Shown piece by piece: positions 61,897 to 64,000 of a DNA stretch of 64,000 nt. Position 1 is the stretch's first letter. Every line of letters begins with the position of its first letter. The notes under the pieces are model-generated. The model made no database searches. It was not told the origin of the DNA and worked only from the letters and a program-made list of their open reading frames with translations. A program made the position numbers and the translations under genes. The stretch is from Hymenochaete sp. R1 (taxonomy: Eukaryota; Basidiomycota; Agaricomycetes; Hymenochaetales; Hymenochaetaceae), in the NCBI GenBank assembly GCA_019400425.1, contig JAFREE010000050.1, positions 1-64,000 of the forward strand, in the 5' to 3' direction.

Positions 61897-64000
61897 CTAA
61901 TCCCTCGCTACCCAGTCAGTACTCCTCGAAACTAGCTCGATAGAGTTGTCAGATGTCCAGAAAAGCTTCTCGGTTGGCGTTCGTCCGGTCCAACTCTTCT
62001 GGTCTCTTAAGATCATTGCCTAAAATCATACATGTCAGCCGCTTGTAGCTACAAATGCGATAAAAGGAAGACAGGCGACACACCTGCTGAGCACCGAAGT
62101 TCCTATGATCGTGAGCGAATATTTCCACGTTCTCCTCCAAAGCCTCCGCCAATACCTGCAAGTCCGTCAACACCGCCTGCAACGCCCTCACGCACCCAAG
62201 CGTCAATATCTCCTTCCTGTTCCGCATTCCGCCGAGTCCCTGACCAGGCGGAGGCAGGTTCTGACTAACACTCTGCAGCACTGTGTGCAAAATACGACGC
62301 GTTTCACTGAGAACCTTCGCAGCCTGTGGGAAGTTCTTCCGAGAGACGAGGACGAGCGCACGGGTGATCATATCTCCAGCGAGGAGCTCCATACGGCGCC
62401 GCAGGATGACAGGGTCAGATGCAGCTTGTTGAGGCGTCCGTGGTCTCGAACCACCGGGAGGCATAAGCGTGATCGTCAGAAGCACAGGATGTGCAAGCCT
62501 TGAAACGTGCTTGGCAGCGTTGGGGTCAAAGAACGAGCCGTCACACTCGAAAACCGGCACTTCGTCAATCATGCGATCCATCATTCCATCAACGAAATCG
62601 GTCGAGTCCTCAAGAGAAAGGGAATCAAGACCCATCTGTGCAACGAACTGGTCTGTCGCATTGAGGTGACGATTGTTGTGCTGTTTCTGTGCTTGGAGCT
62701 GCTTCGCCATATCCCCGTTATCGAGTTCGAGCTCAATCAACATCTCCTTCTTCTCGCCATAGCGCACTTCGCCGACTTCAATGTCCACATCTCGCCCGTC
62801 TGAAGCGAGAATAGCGCTCGGTCCCCCAGACACTTTGCGAATGCGGAATCGATGGCCGTCCACAATCTTGAGGTGGAGCTTCATATTGAGGATGCCGACG
62901 GACATCAAACCACCAACACAGCCCGCAATGCAGTCTCGTAGATCGTACCAGTCCTTGACGAAAGTGTACGTCCCTCCCGTATGATTGGACATTAGCCAAA
63001 GGGATGCTGGATCGTGCGACCGGCCATAACCGAACGAATGAATAGGAACGTTAGCCGCTTCCGCACGCGCAAGCACGAGATCCATCTGCGCACGTCGAGT
63101 GCTGTCCGCTGCGTCACTGACAAGTAACATACCTGCAGTTGGGTTGCGAGACTTCCGCTGCAGAACAACGTCCAAACCATGATTGACAGCAGTGACGACG
63201 TCCGTCTTCTCTTCCTTCGCGCCACGAACAAGGAACTCATCCGACGTGGTATCAGACTCACTGGCACCGATCTCACCAATGAAGCTTTGCAGTCGCATCC
63301 GGCTTTGGGCACGGCCGATGTTCAAAAAAGGCGTCTTTCGAACTCGGCCACCAGGACCAACTTCAAAAGTCACGAAACTGACACGGTCTTTAGGTCCCAA
63401 AGAAGACATGACAAAGTCCAATGTGTTCTTGATAACACGGTTCTTGAGCTGGGCGGTGGAGGGTGTCGACGAGGGAGGGGGTAAGGAAACGACGAGAATG
63501 AGATCGATTGGTGGGTGGACAATCGGTGTGAGGGAGTTCGAAGGGCCAGTGGAGAGGTGAGGCGTTACAAGACCCGTCGGCGAGCTGCCGTACGGTGAAG
63601 CTGCATTGAACATTTCGTCGTCCTCACCAAGCGTTGAGAGTTTCTGATGATTATGTATTCCCATACGACCCATCCCATGGCCCAGACCAGATCCATGTGA
63701 AGTCGAAGAGGAACGGATCGAACCATTACCATTCAATAGACTGTCCCGGTCCATTGAACTGGAGGTCGTCGCTGTGCTCCCACTCAGCATACGCATCGCC
63801 CTCTCATTCCCATTTGCGTTCCCAAATTCATCCACGTCGGGCGTTGAATTAGCTCTTGTCTGTGCTTGCGCAGCCGCCTGTTGGTGCATCGAGACAAAGT
63901 TCGAAATGTTCCCTTTCCAAGCCTCGAGGCTCGAACGATCTTTGAAGATGAGGATGAACGATTCCAAACGCTCGTCTTCCATATCTATCGTTAAACTCAA
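61897..64000 (-). CDS. Ste5/Far1-like VWA-domain protein, 5' part beyond the window
   Basis: Partial: the gene enters from the right edge and ends at TAG 61897-61899. The first residues visible, MEDERLESFILIFKDRSSLE and AWKGNISNFV, look like the end of a PH domain. A Ser/Asn/Gly-rich linker follows. Then a VWA-like domain: PPIDLILVVSLPPPSS, LGPKDRVSFVTFEVG, LQSFIGEIGASESD, DVVTAVNHGLDVVLQRK, GMLLVSDAADSTRRAQMD, VPIHSFGYGRSHDPASLW and SNHTGGTYTFVKDWYDLRDC. The metal site DxSxS is not conserved. A helical C-terminal region follows (RRRMELLAGDMITRALVLVS). A 64-nt intron (GT after FGAQQ, about 62017-62080) is needed; splicing gives AMILRDQKSWTGRTPTEKLF and a tail ending STDWVARD. PH plus a MIDAS-poor VWA recalls the pheromone scaffolds Ste5/Far1; the RING part would lie outside. 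Inferred from domain order. Confidence 0.65.

Overview
This window is nuclear DNA from a filamentous basidiomycete, most likely an agaricomycete mushroom-forming fungus. Genes carry many short GT-AG introns (about 50-100 bp), small exons (down to 13-14 nt) and CT-rich leaders. The recognisable proteins are typical fungal ones: Trk potassium transporter, Dbp9 helicase, Cyc3-type haem lyase, DUF2408 protein, Ste5/Far1-like VWA protein and Cdc15-like kinase. No rRNA, tRNA, CRISPR array or intact transposon was recognised. All gene models were assembled by eye from open frames, splice signals and family motifs, so exon ends may be off by a few bases.

Left part (1-10 kb): transporter-rich. A decayed copy (about 1340-2996, minus) and an apparently intact copy (4504-6917, minus) of a BSC6/fucose-permease-like MFS transporter lie in tandem. 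A sugar transporter of the MFS SP family follows (7883-9908, minus). A 4.3-kb stretch without a convincing gene comes next.

Middle part (14-44.7 kb): a dense housekeeping block. In order: cytochrome c haem lyase (+), DUF2408 protein (-), Trk K+ transporter (-), tropomyosin (+), methionine-R-sulfoxide reductase MsrB (-), Tim44 (+), a disordered protein of unknown function (+), DEAD-box helicase Dbp9 (+), glycerol kinase (-), GH47 alpha-1,2-mannosidase (-), tRNA pseudouridine synthase Pus1 (-) and cytochrome c oxidase subunit VIIc/Cox8 (+). Several serve mitochondria (haem lyase, Tim44, Cox8, probably MsrB), but they are not an operon; neighbours are divergent or convergent pairs.

Right part (44.7-64 kb): a 3.5-kb microsatellite-rich intergenic region precedes a very large, GC-rich gene (48247-55564, +). 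It encodes a protein of about 2,254 residues combining a calponin-homology-like region, a Cdc15/STE11-type kinase with an unusual HCD catalytic loop, and a C1-type zinc finger. After a pyrimidine-rich kilobase come a small C-terminally anchored coiled-coil protein (-), a disordered probably nuclear protein (-) and, cut by the right edge, a Ste5/Far1-like VWA protein (-). The kinase architecture and the unknown proteins around it are the best candidates for undescribed biology.
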